Part shown: positions 9,231 through 18,278 of the stretch, in pieces
Layout: every line of letters starts with the position of its first letter
Numbering within the stretch: position 1 is the stretch's first letter
DNA from: Enhydrobacter sp.
GTDB lineage: Bacteria; Pseudomonadota; Alphaproteobacteria; Reyranellales; Reyranellaceae
Assembly: GCF_030246845.1 (NCBI RefSeq)
Contig: NZ_CP126889.1
Span: forward strand, 124,001-188,000
Reading direction: 5' to 3'
DNA: 64,000 nt
Notes under the pieces: generated by a model
Told to the model about the DNA's origin: nothing
Seen by the model: only the letters and a program-made list of their open reading frames with translations
The model's database searches: none
Made by a program: the position numbers and the translations under genes

Positions 9231-9510
9231 GAATCGCCTCTTTGAGAATTCGGCGGCGCAATCTGGGATGCATTCCTCCATGCGTGACCAGGTCGACACG
9301 ACAGTCGAGAAGCTCCTCGAGCCGCAACTTGACGCCGGCGAACTCGATCAGATCGGGCGCACGGTGGAACTCGACCAGCAGGTCGACATCGCTGCCCGGT
9401 CGTGCCCGGTCGCGCGCAACCGAGCCGAAAACGGAGAGGGACTTGATTCCCAACCTGTCCAGCTCGGGCTTCACGTCGGCCAAGCGATTAAGCACGTCGC
9501 TGCGCTTCAT
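9220..9510 (-). CDS. mntA: MntA-type minimal nucleotidyltransferase antitoxin (96 aa)
   Basis: Antitoxins of this family block HepT by AMPylating a Tyr near its active site. The nucleotidyltransferase signature [20 protein letters not shown] (about residues 29-48) fits GS-x10-DxD exactly, and a third acidic residue follows in [10 protein letters not shown]. Length is normal for a minimal nucleotidyltransferase. It is the first gene of the pair with the shortened hepT. It looks intact although its partner has lost a catalytic residue. Confidence 0.85.
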   Translation of the reverse strand: MKRSDVLNRLADVKPELDRLGIKSLSVFGSVARDRARPGSDVDLLVEFHRAPDLIEFAGVKLRLEELLDCRVDLVTHGGMHPRLRRRILKEAIRAA

Positions 9511-9616
9511 GGCATCGAATTCCCAATATCCTTATTGCATGGCTTTCGTCGTGCATCCAGATGATCCATCGGGCCCCGTGCACGAAGCCGACTGTGTCAC
9601 AAAGATCGTGGCAGCC

Positions 9617-9642
9617 CTCAATCGATCAGCCGCACGCCGCGC
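9617..9642. repeat. 26-bp direct repeat: functional ndh 3' end
   Basis: This is the copy that lies inside the present ndh gene and covers its last seven codons and stop. The identical copy is at 8888-8913. Confidence 0.8.
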
Positions 9643-10889
9643 GAATAGGTGAGGTAGCGCCAGAGCCACTGCACACTGACCAGCGTGCGCTTCTCGAAGT
9701 CGATCAGCAGCACGATGTGCACCAGCGCCCAGAAGATCCAGGCGAGCCGGCCCTTCATCGTCCATCGGCCCCAGGCGTAGACGGCGGCGTTGCGACCGAC
9801 GATCGCCGTGTCGCCGCGGTCGCGGAAGCGGAACGGTACGCCCGGCCGGTCGGCCCTGGCCAGCCAGCGGCCGAGATATGCCCCCTGCTGCTGCGCCACC
9901 TGTGCCAGCGCGGGCAGGTTGTCGTCGCCGACGGCGACGTCGCCCAGCGCATAGATGCCGTCGTGGCCCGGCACGGAAAGGTCGACGTCGACCTTGAGGC
10001 GGCCGTGCCGGCCGGTGGCGGCGCCGAGCCAGCCCGGGCCGTCGGCGCCTTCCACGCCGGCCGCCCAGACGATCGCGCCGGCGCCCATCTCCTGCCCGCC
10101 GGCGCGCACGCGGCCCGCCTCCACCGCCTCGACCTTGGTGTCGAGCCGCACCTCGACGCCCAGCCGCTCGAGCTCCGTCCTGGCGTAGGCCGACAGACGC
10201 TCGGGAAAGGCGGCGAGCAGCCGGGGCCCGGCCTCGACCAGCACGATGCGGGCGCGGGCGGGATCGATGCGGCGGAACTCGCGCGGCAGCGTGTAGCGCG
10301 CGAGCTCGGCCACCGAGCCCGCCATCTCGACGCCGGTGGGGCCACCGCCCACGATCACGGTCGTGAGCAGCGCCTCGCGCCGCGCCGGATCGGGACAGAT
10401 CTCGGCCTCCTCGAAGGCCGCGAGCAGCTTGGTGCGAATCCGACGCGCATCGCCGATGCCCTTGAGGCTGAGCGCATGCCGGGCCCATTCGGGATGGCCG
10501 AAATAATTGTAGCGCGCGCCGGTCGCCAGCACGAGGACGTCGAACGGAACGTAGCCGCCCTCGGCGAGCGCGACGCGGCGGCGCGCCAGGTCGACGCCCT
10601 GCACGCTCGCCATCACGAGATCGACGTTGCGCGCGCGCCACAGGATGCGGCGGACGGGGATGGCGATGTCGGCCGGCGACAGCGCCGCCGTCGCCACCTG
10701 GTAGAGCAGCGGCTGGAAGAGATGATAGTTGCGCCGGTCGATCACCGTGACCCGCCGGTCGCTCTTCGCCAGCCGGCGCGCGCAGGCGAGGCCGCCGAAC
10801 CCCGCCCCCACGATCACGACATGCCGCGCGCCGTCGACCGGCGCCGGCGTGCGATCGGCGGACGGGAAAGGGATCGGCTCGGCGGACAT
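9618..10889 (-). CDS. ndh: Type II NADH dehydrogenase (NDH-2), 423 aa
   Basis: A single-subunit flavoenzyme that oxidises NADH and reduces quinone at the inner membrane without pumping protons. Two nucleotide-binding motifs are visible: GAGFGG (about residues 28-33) for FAD and GGGPTGVE (about 178-185) for NADH. The block ALGDVAVG near residue 320 closes the FAD site, and [18 protein letters not shown] is typical of the family. The C-terminus (about 385-423) has the hydrophobic, amphipathic membrane anchor with [12 protein letters not shown]. Its last seven codons are duplicated beyond the adjacent mntA-hepT module. Confidence 0.92.
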   Translation of the reverse strand: MSAEPIPFPSADRTPAPVDGARHVVIVGAGFGGLACARRLAKSDRRVTVIDRRNYHLFQPLLYQVATAALSPADIAIPVRRILWRARNVDLVMASVQGVDLARRRVALAEGGYVPFDVLVLATGARYNYFGHPEWARHALSLKGIGDARRIRTKLLAAFEEAEICPDPARREALLTTVIVGGGPTGVEMAGSVAELARYTLPREFRRIDPARARIVLVEAGPRLLAAFPERLSAYARTELERLGVEVRLDTKVEAVEAGRVRAGGQEMGAGAIVWAAGVEGADGPGWLGAATGRHGRLKVDVDLSVPGHDGIYALGDVAVGDDNLPALAQVAQQQGAYLGRWLARADRPGVPFRFRDRGDTAIVGRNAAVYAWGRWTMKGRLAWIFWALVHIVLLIDFEKRTLVSVQWLWRYLTYSRGVRLID

Positions 10890-11020
10890 GTCGAAGGTGA
10901 ACGTGCACCCCCAGATACGGTTCCGCGCCGCCGTCGCGGCCGCCGCCCAGCGCGGCGCGAGCCACAGCGTGGATCGCCAGCACCTCGGCGCGCGCCATCG
11001 ACTCCACGCCTAGGGTCGGG

Positions 11021-11407
11021 TTACGGCGCGTCGTCGACCTTTTCCAGCCAGTCGACGGCCTTGCCGTTCAACGCCTCCTGGATCGCGATGTGGGTCCTGC
11101 TGGTGGTCGCCTTGGCGCCGTGGCAGTGCTTCTCGCCCGGCGCGGTCCAGATCACGTCGCCCGGCCGGATCTCCTCCACCGGGCCGCCCCGGCACTGCAC
11201 CCAGCCGCAGCCCGCCATGACGATCAGGGTCTGGCCCATCGGATGGGTGTGCCAGGCGCTGCGCGCGCCGGGCTCGAAGGTGACGCTTGCCCCGCCGAGG
11301 CGCGCCGGCTCGCCCACCTGGAACAGCGGGTCGACGCGGACCGTGCCGGTGAAATAGTCGGCCGGCCCCCTGCTGGACGGCTGCGCGCCGTTGCGCTTGA
11401 TCTCCAT
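11021..11407 (-). CDS. Small cupin protein (128 aa)
   Basis: A single-domain cupin of the type often found with CMD-family proteins and called mandelonitrile-lyase-like. Metal-binding cupin motifs are visible: [13 protein letters not shown] in motif 1 (about residues 49-61) and [16 protein letters not shown] in motif 2 (about 80-95). The end [14 protein letters not shown] is characteristic of this subfamily. The start MEIKRNG was chosen for the AGGAGAG-like site upstream. It is divergent from a LysR gene and so is probably its target. Substrate unknown. Confidence 0.82.
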   Translation of the reverse strand: MEIKRNGAQPSSRGPADYFTGTVRVDPLFQVGEPARLGGASVTFEPGARSAWHTHPMGQTLIVMAGCGWVQCRGGPVEEIRPGDVIWTAPGEKHCHGAKATTSRTHIAIQEALNGKAVDWLEKVDDAP

Positions 11408-11507
11408 CGTCGCTCTCCTTCCTTGCCGGTCGGCGCGGCCCGGTCGACACGGCTGACGCCGCAGTGTTGCTCGCGATGATTTAGGATGCGCGGCGTCCGG
11501 GAACAGA

Positions 11508-11557
11508 CGCCATAATCCGCATGCACTCATGACGAGAACCCATAAATGCCGCGCGGC
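11508..11557. promoter_or_regulatory. LysR-type divergent control region, copy A
   Basis: It begins CGCCATAATCCGCATG and covers the start codon of the LysR gene (11546). The same 50 bases recur with 43 matches at 16893-16942, before the molybdenum hydroxylase genes. LysR regulators usually bind such A/T-containing intergenic sites to control themselves and the divergent gene, here the cupin. Confidence 0.6.
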
Positions 11558-12439
11558 AACCTGAACGACCTGCTCGCCTTCCTGGCCGTGGCGCGCGAGC
11601 GCAGCTTCACGCGGGCCGCCGCGAAGCTCGGCGTTTCCCAGTCGGCGCTCAGCCATACCGTCCGCGCGCTCGAGGCGCGGCTCGGCGTCCGCCTGCTCAC
11701 CCGCACCACGCGCAGTGTCTCGCCGACCGAAGCGGGCGACCGCCTGCTGCAAAAGCTCGGCCCGCGTTTCGACGAGATCGAGGCCGAGCTCGAAGCCTTG
11801 AGCGAGCTGCGCGAGAAGCCCGCCGGCACCTTCCGCATCACCGCCACCGACTATGCGGCGGACAGGCTCCTCCTGCCCAGGCTGGCCAGGCTCCTGCACG
11901 AGTACCCCGACATCAAGGTCGAGATCGTCATCGACTACGGCCTGACCGACATCGTCGCCGAGCGCTACGACGCGGGCGTGCGGCATGGCGAGCAGGTGGC
12001 GAAGGACATGATCGCCGTGCGCATCGGTCCCCATATGCGCATGGCGGTCGTGGGCTCGCCGTCCTACTTCGAGACGCGGCCGATCCCGGAGAAGCCGCAG
12101 GACCTCGTCGCCCACAATTGCATCAACCTGCGCCTGCCCACCCATGGTGGGCTCTATGCCTGGGAGTTCGAGAAAGGCGACCACGAGCTGCGGGTGCGCG
12201 TCGACGGCCAGCTCGTCTGCAGCGGCGCCATGCAGATGCTGAACGCCGCGCTCGCCGGCCTCGGCCTCGCCTACATCCCGGAAGACCTGGCCGAGCCTCA
12301 TCTCGCCGCCGGGCGGCTGAAGCGCGTGCTCGGGGACTGGTGCCCGCCCTTCGCCGGCTACCACCTCTATTATCCGAGCCGCCGTCAGTCCTCCGCCGCC
12401 TTCGCCCTGCTGGTCGACGCCTTGCGTCACCGGGGGTGA
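11546..12439 (+). CDS. LysR-family transcription regulator (297 aa)
   Basis: The winged-helix DNA-binding domain occupies about residues 1-65 ([20 protein letters not shown], then [21 protein letters not shown] and [17 protein letters not shown]). A periplasmic-binding-like effector domain follows (about 90-295). It resembles the subgroup that includes YafC/DsdC-like regulators of oxidoreductase genes. It is divergent from the cupin and convergent with the CMD gene. Its own promoter sequence is repeated before the molybdoenzyme operon, which suggests that it controls both units. Confidence 0.9.
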   Translation: MPRGNLNDLLAFLAVARERSFTRAAAKLGVSQSALSHTVRALEARLGVRLLTRTTRSVSPTEAGDRLLQKLGPRFDEIEAELEALSELREKPAGTFRITATDYAADRLLLPRLARLLHEYPDIKVEIVIDYGLTDIVAERYDAGVRHGEQVAKDMIAVRIGPHMRMAVVGSPSYFETRPIPEKPQDLVAHNCINLRLPTHGGLYAWEFEKGDHELRVRVDGQLVCSGAMQMLNAALAGLGLAYIPEDLAEPHLAAGRLKRVLGDWCPPFAGYHLYYPSRRQSSAAFALLVDALRHRG

Positions 12440-12448
12440 CTCGTCGAA

Positions 12449-12483
12449 GCGCCCTCGAGGGAGCGCGCCACTCCTGTAGCGCA
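12449..12483. repeat. Dispersed repeat, family II (diverged copy)
   Basis: GAGGGAGCGCGCCACTCCTG then TAGCGCAATCATCCTG resembles the family II core with a few changes. It lies between the LysR gene and the converging CMD gene. Confidence 0.55.
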
Positions 12484-12520
12484 ATCATCCTGTTTCATCG
12501 ACGAGGACGGGCGCCGGCAT

Positions 12521-13288
12521 TCAGTGCGCCCGCTTCTCGAACACGTCCTTCGCGACCGGCAGCGCGGAGAAGACGTTGGGCCAGCCGACATAGAAGGCGA
12601 GATGCGCGAGGACCTCGGCCGCCTGCGCCTGCGACAGTCCGTTGTCCATCGCCCGGCCGAGATGATAGGGAATCTGCGCGACCTGGCCTGCGGCGATCAG
12701 GGCGCTGACCGTGACCAGGCTGCGGTCGCGCGGCGCGAGATCCGGCCGCAGCCACAGGTCGCGGAACAGGATCTCGGTCGTGTACTGCACGACGCCCGGC
12801 GCCGTCCGGCCGAACTGTTGCCCGACGCGTTCCGCGCGCTGCGCCTCGGCCGCCTCGTCGAGCGGCAGAAGTGGCGGCGACGCCTGCGGGAGCTGGTCGG
12901 GACCGATGCCACGGCGGGCGAAGACATCCTTCGCGACCGCGGCCGCCGCCATCGCGTTCGACCAGCCGGAATAGAAGGCGAGATGGGTGACGATCTCGGA
13001 AATCTCGCGCGGCTCGACGCCCTCGTCGAGCGCGCGGTCGAGATAGTACGGCATCTCGATCGTCTGGTTGCGCGCGATCAGCGCCGCCAGCGTGACGATG
13101 CTGCGATCCCGGGCCGAGAGGCCGGGTCTCTTCCACACCTCGCCCAGCAGCCGGTCTTGCGTGTATTTCTCAAGGGCCGGCGCGACCTTCCGGACATCGT
13201 CAGGCATCGGCATGGGTTTCTGCTCCGCGTGGACTGCCAGGGAAACAACGAGGGAGAGCGACGCGATCGCCGTCGCGAGAACTTTCAT
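12521..13288 (-). CDS. Exported tandem carboxymuconolactone-decarboxylase-family protein (255 aa)
   Basis: Residues 1-21 are a signal peptide (MKVLATAIASLSLVVSLAVHA). Two CMD/AhpD-like repeats follow. Each has the order RDRSIVTLAALIA (or RDRSLVTVSALIA), then MPYYLDRALDEG (or IPYHLGRAMDNG), then EIVTHLAFYSGW (or EVLAHLAFYVGW). The AhpD-type CxxC redox motif is absent, so a peroxidase role is unlikely. The protein lies 12 bases after the SDR gene, so the two are probably co-transcribed. Substrate unknown; the periplasmic location is unusual for CMD proteins. Confidence 0.85.
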   Translation of the reverse strand: MKVLATAIASLSLVVSLAVHAEQKPMPMPDDVRKVAPALEKYTQDRLLGEVWKRPGLSARDRSIVTLAALIARNQTIEMPYYLDRALDEGVEPREISEIVTHLAFYSGWSNAMAAAAVAKDVFARRGIGPDQLPQASPPLLPLDEAAEAQRAERVGQQFGRTAPGVVQYTTEILFRDLWLRPDLAPRDRSLVTVSALIAAGQVAQIPYHLGRAMDNGLSQAQAAEVLAHLAFYVGWPNVFSALPVAKDVFEKRAH

Positions 13289-13300
13289 TCGACCTCCTGT

Positions 13301-14068
13301 TCAGTGCGCCGTGAAGCCGCCATCGACGGCGAGGGCGTGACCGATCACGAAGCTCGCGCCCGGGCTGCACAGCCAGAGGACCGCGGCGGCGATCTCGTCG
13401 GCCCGGCCCAGCCGCCCGATCACCTGCTGCTTCATGATCTCGTCCATCGCCTCCTTCTGGCTCTTCAGCATGTCCGCGACCATCGGCGTGTCGATCGTGC
13501 CAGGACACACCGCATTGATGCGCACGCCGCGCGGCGCGTATTCGAGGGCGGCGCTCCTGGTGAGCCCGATCACCCCGTGCTTGCTCGCATGGTAGGCGGC
13601 GCGCTCCGGCAGGCCGATCAGGCCGCCGATCGAGGAGCAGTTGACGATGGCGCCGCTGCCCCGGCTGCGCATCTGCCGCAGCTCGTGCTTCATGCAGGCC
13701 CACACGCCGCGCAGGTTGATCGCGTTGACGCGGTCGAACGCCTCGGCCGGCTCGTCGGCGGCGTCGCTCGGCGGCACCTGCACGCCGGCGTTGTTGAAGG
13801 CCATGTCGAGCCGGCCGTACTCTGCGACCGCGCGGTCGACCATCGCGGCCACCTGTGCCTCGTCGGCGACATCGCAGCCCGTGCCGATCGCGGCGCCGCC
13901 CTCGGCGACGATCCGCCCGGCCTCCTTCGCGGCGAGATCGCCGTCGAGGTCGGCCAGCACGACGGAGGCGCCGCTTTCGGCGAACATGCGCGCGGTCGCC
14001 AGCCCCATGCCTTTCGCAGCGCCTGTGACCAGGGCCACCTGGCCTTTGAAGTCATAGATCGGGTTCAT
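13301..14068 (-). CDS. Short-chain dehydrogenase/reductase (255 aa)
   Basis: A classical SDR oxidoreductase. The cofactor motif TGAAKGMG lies at residues 15-22, NNAG at 92-95, and the catalytic Ser145/146, Tyr159 and Lys163 (Y-HAS-K) are all present. Asp40 after the second strand suggests NAD rather than NADP. A GGAG site six bases before the ATG decides the start. It probably forms an operon with the downstream CMD gene and perhaps with the upstream molybdenum hydroxylase genes. The substrate is likely a hydroxyl or keto compound of the same pathway; not known. Confidence 0.9.
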   Translation of the reverse strand: MNPIYDFKGQVALVTGAAKGMGLATARMFAESGASVVLADLDGDLAAKEAGRIVAEGGAAIGTGCDVADEAQVAAMVDRAVAEYGRLDMAFNNAGVQVPPSDAADEPAEAFDRVNAINLRGVWACMKHELRQMRSRGSGAIVNCSSIGGLIGLPERAAYHASKHGVIGLTRSAALEYAPRGVRINAVCPGTIDTPMVADMLKSQKEAMDEIMKQQVIGRLGRADEIAAAVLWLCSPGASFVIGHALAVDGGFTAH

Positions 14069-14203
14069 TTGCTCCTCGTTTGACGATGCGGGCGATGGGA
14101 TCGGCGACTCGCGCCAGCCGATGGCGCGACAGTCCAACCGAACGAGAACGAATCGCCCCCGAATCGGCGGCGGGGCGCAGAGGAGACCACGGCTTCATGC
14201 CGG

Positions 14204-16381
14204 CTAGGCCCCGAACGAGGTCTTGGACAAAGGCAGGCTGCGGACCCGCTTGCCGGTCAGCGCGGCGACGGCGTTGACCACGGCCGGCGGAACGGCGGGC
14301 AAGGGCGGCTCGCCGATGCCGCCCATGGGAGCGCCGCTCTCGACGATACGGACATGCACGCGTGCCATCCGGTCCGGCGGCAGGATGGGATAGCCGTCGA
14401 AGTTGCGCGCCCGGGGCACGCCGTTCTCGTAGACCACCTCCTCCAGCAGCGCCGAGGAGAGACCCAGCGCCACGGCCGAATTGACCTGGGCCTCGACGAT
14501 CGCCGGATTGACGATGCGGCCGGGGTCGATGGCGACCCAGATGTCGTGCACGACCACTTCGCCGGACTTCACCGACACCTCGGCGATGGTCGCGACCTCG
14601 CTGCCGAACGGCGAGGCCATGGCGACACCGCGGGCGCGCCTTGTGCCGTCGGCGGCGGTGAAGGGTCCGCGCTTCCAGCCGCCCGAGAGCTCGCCCACCG
14701 CCTCGAGCAGCGCCTTGTGCCGCGGCTTGTCCGCCAGCAGGCGAAGGCGGAGCGCATAGGGATCCTGCTTGCCGGCATCGGCCATCTCATCGAAGAACGT
14801 CTCGTAGAAGAAGTCGTTCATCGAATGCCCGACCGAGCGCCAGAAGCCGATGATCGCTGGGTTCGGCGCCGGCACATGGGCAACGCGCCTGTTGGCGATG
14901 GCGTAGGGCTTGCCGGCGATGCCTTCGACCGCCGACGGATCGGCGACATCGGCCTTGCGGCCGAACCAGCGGCCGGACGGTCCTTCGCCCACGGCCTCGG
15001 CCTGCAGGGCAACCGGCAGGCCCTCGGCATCGAGCCCGCCGCGGAAGCGCGCCAGGCCCATTGGGCGGAGCGCATCGCGCAGGAACTCCTCCTCGCGGCT
15101 CCAGATCAGCTTGACCGGCCGGCCGACCGCCTTGGCGAGCAGGATGGCCTGCGGGAATAGATTCGCGGTCTCATAGAGAAAGTGGCGGCCGAAGAAGCCG
15201 CCCAGGATCAGCGAGTGGATCGTCACTTTCCCGGGCGCGATGCCCGCCACCTTGGCCGCCGCTTGCTGGAACATCTCCGGCGCCTGGTTGGGCAGCCAGA
15301 GCTCGAGCGTGCCGTCGCTGTTGAAGCGCGCCAACGCCGACGGCGGCTCGAGCTGGCCGTGCGCCAGGAACGGCGCGTCATAGGTCGCCTCGACGGTTTT
15401 CGCCGCACCTCGCAGCGCCGCACCAACGTCGCCCTGCGTCTCGGCGGCGACACCGGGACCCGGCGCGGCGGCGAACGCAGCGCGCAGCGCCTCGGAGGAG
15501 AAGTCGGCCGGCATGGCGTTGCGCGTGCCGGCGGCCGGCCCGGTCCACGTCACCTTCAACGTCTCGACGGCACGGTGCGCACGCCACCAGCGATCGGCCA
15601 GCACCGCCACGGCGCCCGGCAGTCGATGGATGGAATGCACGCCCGGCATCGCCCTCACCTCCGGCTCGTTGGCAAAGGCACCGGGCTCGCCGCCCAGCCG
15701 CGGCGCGTGCCGGACGGCGGCCTGCAGCATGCCGTCGACTTTGGCGTCGATGGCATAGATGGCCCTGCCCGTGGACTTGTCGCGCCCGTCGAGCCGCGCG
15801 ACAGGCTTGCCGATCCAGCGGAAATCCTTGTCGGCGCGCAGCGGCACGCGCTCGGGCACCGGCAGGACCGCGGCTTCCGCCGCGAGCGCACCGTACTCGA
15901 TCTCGCGGCCCGACGCCGCGTGCCGGACTCGGCCGGGCTCGGTCGACAGGCTCGCCGCCTGGACGCCGAGGCGCGTGGCGGCCGCCTGCAGGAGCATCTG
16001 CCGCGCGGTGGCGCCCAGCCGGCGCATCGTCTCGTAGCTCGAACGCACGGCGCGGCTGCCGCCCGTGAACCGCCGGCCGTTCAGCACCAGGTAATCGGGC
16101 CCGGGCGGCGCGCACTCGACGGCAAAGCGCGCGGGATCGACATCCAGCTCCTCGCCGACGATCTGCGCCAGCGCGGTGTAGACGCCTTGGCCACCTTCGG
16201 CGAACGGGCTCTGCAGCACCACGCTGCCGTCGGCGTCGATCTTCAGAAAGGCGCGCAGTCGCGTGCCGGGTTCGACGTCGGCATCTCGGGCGCGCGCCGG
16301 CAACGTCACGGCGAGGACGAATGCGGCCGACGAGGCGGCGAGGAAGCCGCGGCGGGAGAAATCGAACGGGACGGCGTTCAT
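14204..16381 (-). CDS. Molybdopterin hydroxylase large subunit, isoquinoline-1-oxidoreductase beta type (725 aa)
   Basis: This subunit carries the molybdenum cofactor in a two-subunit hydroxylase that oxidises N-heterocycles or aldehydes. The N-terminus has a twin-arginine signal (SRRGFLAAS, Arg10-Arg11), so the enzyme is exported folded. Typical family blocks are EGGQGVYTALAQIVGEEL (about 62-79), GGFFGRHFLYE (about 400) and the C-terminal GIGEPPLPAVPPAVVNA with the catalytic Glu. It follows the iron-sulfur subunit by nine bases. No cytochrome c subunit is next to it, so the electron acceptor is uncertain. Confidence 0.88.
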   Translation of the reverse strand: MNAVPFDFSRRGFLAASSAAFVLAVTLPARARDADVEPGTRLRAFLKIDADGSVVLQSPFAEGGQGVYTALAQIVGEELDVDPARFAVECAPPGPDYLVLNGRRFTGGSRAVRSSYETMRRLGATARQMLLQAAATRLGVQAASLSTEPGRVRHAASGREIEYGALAAEAAVLPVPERVPLRADKDFRWIGKPVARLDGRDKSTGRAIYAIDAKVDGMLQAAVRHAPRLGGEPGAFANEPEVRAMPGVHSIHRLPGAVAVLADRWWRAHRAVETLKVTWTGPAAGTRNAMPADFSSEALRAAFAAAPGPGVAAETQGDVGAALRGAAKTVEATYDAPFLAHGQLEPPSALARFNSDGTLELWLPNQAPEMFQQAAAKVAGIAPGKVTIHSLILGGFFGRHFLYETANLFPQAILLAKAVGRPVKLIWSREEEFLRDALRPMGLARFRGGLDAEGLPVALQAEAVGEGPSGRWFGRKADVADPSAVEGIAGKPYAIANRRVAHVPAPNPAIIGFWRSVGHSMNDFFYETFFDEMADAGKQDPYALRLRLLADKPRHKALLEAVGELSGGWKRGPFTAADGTRRARGVAMASPFGSEVATIAEVSVKSGEVVVHDIWVAIDPGRIVNPAIVEAQVNSAVALGLSSALLEEVVYENGVPRARNFDGYPILPPDRMARVHVRIVESGAPMGGIGEPPLPAVPPAVVNAVAALTGKRVRSLPLSKTSFGA

Positions 16382-16390
16382 GCTTCCTCC

Positions 16391-16837
16391 TCAGCCCCGC
16401 GCGGCCTGCCGCACGGCGGCGGCGATGGCGTTGTAGGTGCCGCAGCGGCAGAGATTGACCATGGCGCTCGCGATATCCTCGTCACCGGGCCCGGGGTTCT
16501 GCTTCAGGAGGGCGGTCGCCGCCATCACCTGGCCCGACTGGCAGTAGCCGCATTGCGGGACCTGATGCGCCACCCAGGCCGCGACGACACGACGGCCCAC
16601 GGGATCGTCGGTGATCGCTTCGATGGTCGTAACCGGCTGATCGGCGACAGTCTCGACCGTGGTGACGCACGAGCGCGTGGGCTGGCCGTCGACCAGCACC
16701 GTGCAGGCACCGCACTGGGCGGCGCCGCAACCGTACTTCGTCCCGGTCATGCCGAGTTCGTCGCGGATCACCCACAGGAGCGGTGTCCCCGCCTCGGCCT
16801 CGATCTGGCGGGTCTTTCCGTTGATGGTCAGTTGCAT
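16391..16837 (-). CDS. [2Fe-2S] subunit of molybdenum hydroxylase, isoquinoline-1-oxidoreductase alpha type (148 aa)
   Basis: It passes electrons from the molybdenum subunit through two [2Fe-2S] clusters. The plant-type cluster uses Cys37, Cys42, Cys45 and Cys57 (CGAAQCGAC...C). The second cluster in the C-terminal helical domain uses Cys96, Cys99, Cys130 and Cys132 (CGYC and CRC). Length is typical. It is the first gene of the operon, and the ribosome site AAGGAG precedes the ATG. The promoter region carries the 50-bp block that is shared with the cupin/LysR pair. Confidence 0.93.
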   Translation of the reverse strand: MQLTINGKTRQIEAEAGTPLLWVIRDELGMTGTKYGCGAAQCGACTVLVDGQPTRSCVTTVETVADQPVTTIEAITDDPVGRRVVAAWVAHQVPQCGYCQSGQVMAATALLKQNPGPGDEDIASAMVNLCRCGTYNAIAAAVRQAARG

Positions 16838-16892
16838 GGGACGGAACTCCTTCCGGCCCCTTAGTTCGTAGCGGGACGCCACAGGGACTAGC

Positions 16893-16942
16893 CGCCATAA
16901 TCCGCATGGACTTATGAGCAGGACCGATAAATGACGCGCGGC
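16893..16942. promoter_or_regulatory. LysR-type control region, copy B, with vestigial LysR start
   Basis: 43 of 50 bases match 11508-11557, in the same spacing, including an ATG at 16931 that corresponds to the LysR start codon and the next few codons (MTRG against MPRG). After that the similarity stops and the end of the MFS gene follows. It may be a binding site for the same LysR and the stub of a former LysR gene replaced by the MFS gene. Confidence 0.6.
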
Positions 16943-16965
16943 CCCGGGCGGTTCCCCCGATCCTT

Positions 16966-18165
16966 TCATCGCGCGCGCTCCCGTGGTCGCGTGAACCACA
17001 GGGCGATCGGCATCGAGCAGAGCGCCGCCAGCGCGCCGGCGAGGAACACCGCCGGCAGGCCGGCGCCGCCCGCGACCAATCCCAGGATCGGGCTGCCTGC
17101 GCCCAGCGCGATGTCGAGAAAGACGGTATAGGCGCCCATGGCGAGGCCTCGGCTCTCCGCCGGGACGCGAAGCACCGCTTCCACGCCGAAGCCGGGATAG
17201 ACGAGCGAATAGCCGAAGCCCGTGAGACCAGCCCCGAGCAGCGCGAGCGCCGGAGAAGGTGCGAGCCAGATCAGCGCCTGGCCGGCGGCCTCGATCGGCA
17301 CGCAGACCAGTGCCACCCTGGCGCCGCCCATCCTGTCCGGCAGATGGCCGAAGGCGAGGCGCGCGAGGATGAAGACTGCGGCGAAGGTCGTATAGGGCAG
17401 CCATCCGTCGCGCCATCCGCGGCTCGCGAACAGCAGCGTGACGAAGGCCGTGATCGCCCCAAAGCCGACCGTGCTCAGCGCCGAGCCGAGACCGGGCAAC
17501 CATACGCTGCCGAGCACCCGCATGAAGCCGGCCCGCGCCTGCGGCAACGGGACGACCGGCGCCAGCGGGGCGACGAGCAGCAGGGTGGCCAGCGGCGCCA
17601 ACGTGGTCGCGAGCGCGATCGTCCCGAAGCCGTAGGCCGAATAGAAGGCGGCGCCGACCGGCGCGCCGAGAGCAAAGGCCGCGAACATCGCCGCGCCGAT
17701 CCAGGCGATGACCCGGCCGGTGTCCTGCGGACCGGCGATGGCCAGTCCCCAGCTCACCGCGCCGGTGATCACGAAGCTCTCCGCCCCGCCCAGCAGCAGC
17801 CGGCCAAGAAGCAGGATCGTCGCCGAGAGCGCCGGCAGGCCGGCAAGGCGCAGCGACAGGAGATAGAACAGCCCCGAGACTGCCGCGGCCAGCAGGCCCG
17901 CGACCACGGTGGGCTTGGTGCCGCGACTGTCGGCATAGTGACCCGCCCACGGCCGCGAGATCAGCGCCGCCGCGAACTGACCGCCGGCGACGAGGCCGAC
18001 CACGAACGTGCCGAGGCCCAGCCTGTCGTGCACATGAAGCGGCAGCACTGGCATGGCGCAGCCGATGACGAGGAAGGCTGCGAAGACCACGCCCATGATC
18101 GGCAGCAGCACCGCGAGCGAACGGGATGCCTCCACCGTGCGGCCCAGCGAAATGCCTTGGTCCAT
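16966..18165 (-). CDS. Major facilitator superfamily exporter (399 aa)
   Basis: A 12-helix membrane transporter of the drug/sugar efflux type, similar to YhhS/SetA-like arabinose-efflux permeases. Visible marks are the loop 2-3 motif SRPWAGHYADSRGTKP (about residues 68-83), GRLLLGGAESFVITG in helix 5 (about 122-136) and GHLPDRMGG in the second half (about 269). Length fits the family. It may remove substrates or products of the neighbouring oxidoreductase pathway, but this is inference from position. Transcribed toward the iorA-like promoter, ending 24 bases after it. Confidence 0.88.
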   Translation of the reverse strand: MDQGISLGRTVEASRSLAVLLPIMGVVFAAFLVIGCAMPVLPLHVHDRLGLGTFVVGLVAGGQFAAALISRPWAGHYADSRGTKPTVVAGLLAAAVSGLFYLLSLRLAGLPALSATILLLGRLLLGGAESFVITGAVSWGLAIAGPQDTGRVIAWIGAAMFAAFALGAPVGAAFYSAYGFGTIALATTLAPLATLLLVAPLAPVVPLPQARAGFMRVLGSVWLPGLGSALSTVGFGAITAFVTLLFASRGWRDGWLPYTTFAAVFILARLAFGHLPDRMGGARVALVCVPIEAAGQALIWLAPSPALALLGAGLTGFGYSLVYPGFGVEAVLRVPAESRGLAMGAYTVFLDIALGAGSPILGLVAGGAGLPAVFLAGALAALCSMPIALWFTRPRERAR

Positions 18166-18278
18166 GACCGCCCTGTTATGGACGCGGCCGCGGCCTCCGA
18201 TTAGACGACGAGTGGCGCAAGGGCTTGTGAGAGGGGTTCATGAATGCGACAGGCCGACATGCCCCCTTTTGCGGCCGC

